Shown one piece after another: positions 61,250-64,000 of a DNA stretch of 64,000 nucleotides. Below the pieces are notes generated by a model that was given only the letters and a program-made list of their open reading frames with translations, had not been told where the DNA came from and did not search any database. Position 1 is the stretch's first letter, and the number at the start of each line of letters is the position of its first letter. Both the position numbers and the translations under genes were made by a program. This DNA is from Seriola aureovittata (lineage: Eukaryota; Chordata; Actinopteri; Carangiformes; Carangidae). The stretch spans positions 21,099,237 to 21,163,236 of the forward strand of contig NC_079372.1 in the NCBI RefSeq assembly GCF_021018895.1, read 5' to 3'.

Positions 61250-61378
61250 TTATTATTACTATGACAAAATTTCACACAAATGGTTCATATTTTATCTGAC
61301 TCTGGAGAAAAAGGGATGTAACGTGGAACTAGTCTGAGTGGCGGAGGGATACGACCACGAGGAGGTGACTCTAGTTCT
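61250..61378 (+). repeat. Dispersed repeat family A, 3' fragment
   Basis: Only the 3' part is present: acaaatggttcatattttat, then aactagtctgagtggcgg and gaggaggtga. The half-site segment is absent. Confidence 0.65.
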
Positions 61379-61507
61379 ATGATTGTCACAATTAAAGACC
61401 CTAAATGTACAAATCAGATTACATTCAGGACCAAACATCACATCAGAGTAAATAATGATAAAATGAAATGAGGGGAAAAAAACAAACACAATAAACCAAA
61501 ACATAAG

Positions 61508-61508
<1 letters not shown>

Positions 61509-61562
<54 letters not shown>

Positions 61563-61567
61563 ACACA
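61509..61567. repeat. (CA)n microsatellite
   Basis: CA array with one catac interruption. Confidence 0.94.
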
Positions 61568-61921
61568 AACTGATGGAGTCATTAATCATCGTCATGATCA
61601 GAGGGATTCTGACCCGCGCGTCGTGGTGCAGTATCATCCGTCTTCTGATCGGTTTGGCGGTTCCCCTCAGCAGCCAATAGGAGACAAGAGCAGCGACACG
61701 CTCCGCTTCCTTGAATGTGACTTGGCTGCTCACTTTTCTGAGATTAAATTTAGGGATGAACCTTCGGTGGCTTCATCAAAGATCAAATCATCAGCTGCGA
61801 TTTTAAACCAGTTCATCCTGTCGAGCTGAAACACACAAATATGACTTTTTCCTTTTTATTATATTTGACTGTGTCACTAATTCAGTCAAACACAAAAACA
61901 CACAAACATCTGTGCAACAAA

Positions 61922-61924
<3 letters not shown>

Positions 61925-62011
<87 letters not shown>

Positions 62012-62095
62012 ACTGGCCTAGATGCCACAGCTGGAACCAATCTGTCTTCTGCCAACAACTCACACTGTAAAGTATGCCGTCAGTTTGCCCTGGTG

Positions 62096-62176
<81 letters not shown>
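61925..62176. repeat. Two long (GT)n arrays
   Basis: 61925-62009 and 62097-62176, each about 80 bp, separated by 87 bp. Confidence 0.95.
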
Positions 62177-62177
<1 letters not shown>

Positions 62178-63096
62178 ACATCCACCAGCCAGCCGACCAC
62201 ATCGGTGCCACGGCGTCCTGGCGGGGTGCAACGACGCCTCCAGCTGTTGCTTTGTTAAACAAGTCAATTTGATTTCAGACGCCGTCCCACCTGACAAACA
62301 ACTCGACAGGAAATTATCCTCGCCGTTCAGCCCGATAAACAAACACCGTCACTGAAGTAGAAATGATATCCAGAGCCCTGAAAGCATGCGGCAACAACCT
62401 TTTTCTTTTTGCTGTGTGATTAGTCATCCGTCCCGACTGGAGGACATGTTAGGAACACCCGCTGTCTCTGCCGTGACACCGAGCGAGCAGCTGGGAGCTC
62501 TGATCGCTCGCTCAGCACATCTGTTGAATCTACGCCGCTGGTGAAGGGAGGGAGGGCGGAGGTGACGAGGCGAGGAGGGGAAAGACGTTTCGTTTCAACT
62601 CAATATTGAACAAGTCCTCGCAAACCTGAGGCCGCCTCTGCCGTTAAAGTTATAATCTGTGACTTCTCCACTTTAAAACGTCTGAAAACAACTCGACCTG
62701 TGTTCTGTATGTTGTTGAGTTGTGTTCTGACATCATCACAAATGTTTCCATCAATTCTCAAACCAGAGAAGTTTTAAGACACAAGATTATAACTTTAAAT
62801 AACCACTGACATTAAAATGTGAGATAAAGGTTTGAGATGTGACTCCAGAAGCTCAGCTGTAATATATACATCACTATATTGAACATCTGTATCATGTGTA
62901 TGTATTATATAATATAAAATATCGAGGCTGTTTTTATTTATAAAGCTGGGACACGTCTCCTCTCTCCGGAGTGTTTGACCCAGATTAACAGCTGGTGGCA
63001 GCTACAGGCTTCACGTAACGTGAGCAGAGAACATCAACTTTGTTGTTTCTGAAAGGGAAAATCTGCTGCGGGCGACGAACACGCTGCTTTAAATAG

Positions 63097-63135
63097 CACA
63101 CACTACACACACTACACACACTACACACACTACAC
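63097..63135. repeat. 9-bp tandem repeat (CACACTACA)n
   Basis: About four tandem units. Confidence 0.9.
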
Positions 63136-63595
63136 TGTGGGCTGCTGTCACATCAACAATTATTATTGATTACATACAAAGTATTCACACACTTTTGTTA
63201 TTTTAACCACTGACCATGTGTTTGTTACGCTTTAATGTCAAAATTAACAACAATGATTTATAAATTAATATATTTTTTAAGCTTCAACATGTGTGTTTCT
63301 TTAAATGTGTTATTTATATTGTTAATTTTTTTATTTTCCTATAGGTCAGCACTTCTTCTGCAGGACCGTGATGTGTATACTTTCTCTAATTGGTCTAATG
63401 ATAATAACAAGGGCTCTAATGATAGTGAAATTAACCTTCTCCTCTTAACCTCCCGCTCACCACTCAGAGAGCCCTGTGGGTTTAATTGGTGTTGTTCATT
63501 TCTCGCAGCTCGTTCCACAAACAGCTGCTTCTGTGCGGATACTTGATGAAAAGTCTCCTGATGGGATTATTCCAAGAAAACTTAATTAATTAATG

Positions 63596-63601
<6 letters not shown>

Positions 63602-63634
<33 letters not shown>
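63602..63634. repeat. (TA)16 microsatellite
   Basis: Pure TA array. Confidence 0.94.
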
Positions 63635-63638
<4 letters not shown>

Positions 63639-63949
63639 TCTGGATAAATAGACGTAATTGAACTTTCCTAATGGTGAGTATCGAGTCGTGAACCAGACGT
63701 CTCTCATCTGCCAGTAAAATCCTCCTTAACACCTCAGTGGTAAACCTCGTTAAAATGTGGGGCTCGTTAGGCCGCGTTCATCATTAACGAGAAACACTCT
63801 GTTGCCATAGGAGACGGGAGACGGGCTGAGTGTGCGTTTGTTGCACTCTGATTGGCCACCAGACAGTTTCCATTAGCGCCTTATATGGACTCCATCGCCA
63901 CAGAGCGAGACTAGAGAGAGGACCAGGGAGGATTGATGGGTCTGGGGTG

Positions 63950-63959
63950 TGCGTGTGTG

Positions 63960-63992
<33 letters not shown>
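63950..63992. repeat. (GT)n microsatellite at the window end
   Basis: GT array with gcgt interruptions. Confidence 0.92.
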
Positions 63993-63993
<1 letters not shown>

Positions 63994-64000
63994 CGCCTTT

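Larger units (their letters stand above)
60154..64000 (+). other. Downstream intron (partial)
   Basis: Begins at the exon 12 donor and runs to the window end. It holds a 22-bp minisatellite (60319-60399), a possible 3-nt microexon (60761-60763), GA-rich runs (60908-60975), a repeat tail (61250-61378) and long CA/GT arrays (61509-61567, 61925-62009, 62097-62176, 63950-63992). 62180-63090 and 63140-63600 show nothing supportable. No further exon fitting phase 0 with family motifs was found. Confidence 0.65.

Noticed and set aside
61803..62342. Long frames encoding His-Thr or Cys-Val repeats (here and at all CA/GT arrays)
   Set aside because: They are translations of dinucleotide microsatellites in several frames and both strands, with no homology or splice support.

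Overview
This is a stretch of vertebrate nuclear DNA, most likely from a teleost fish. Reasons: canonical GT/AG-spliced exons, very many (CA)n/(GT)n microsatellites, GTTAGC/GCTAAGC-rich dispersed sequences, a hAT-like non-autonomous element with CCAGAGGTGGA termini, an L1-type LINE fragment, and several dispersed sequences of the kind seen in ray-finned fish. There is no operon-like gene packing and no CRISPR array.

One protein-coding gene is supported, on the + strand. Twelve exons (2248-2397, 43224-43286, 47703-47870, 48462-48615, 49314-49884, 50834-51134, 52362-52595, 55048-55185, 57968-58081, 59092-59322, 59775-59891, 59986-60153) join into one uninterrupted 2,409-nt reading frame of 803 codons with matching phases at every junction. 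The product is a coiled-coil protein of the MTCL/SOGA family (microtubule crosslinking factors / suppressor of glucose, autophagy-associated). By eye it looks closer to SOGA3/MTCL3 than to MTCL1 or SOGA1/MTCL2, but the paralogue is not settled. Neither the start nor the stop codon is in the window, so this is the middle of a larger gene.

Layout: 1-2247 is upstream intron. 2248-2397 is the first visible exon. 2398-43223 is one very large intron (about 40.8 kb) filled with microsatellites and dispersed repeats. 43224-60153 holds eleven exons separated by introns of 94 to 4,416 nt, several of them occupied by transposon-derived sequence. 60154-64000 is the start of a further intron with long GT tracts. 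I found no second gene on either strand and no RNA gene.

The most interesting signals are architectural and regulatory. (1) A 63-nt symmetric basic exon lies between a (TG) tract abutting its acceptor and a (CA) tract abutting its donor. (2) A dispersed repeat carries near-perfect nuclear-receptor DR1 sites in four copies, all in the same orientation. (3) The protein has three visible copies of a ~38-residue coiled-coil unit, one at or near the start of each of exons 3, 4 and 5. (4) There are three exact RFX X-box matches. (5) A 94-nt intron is more than half (CA)n. (6) A possible 3-nt microexon lies at 60761-60763. I see no convincing novel multi-gene system here.
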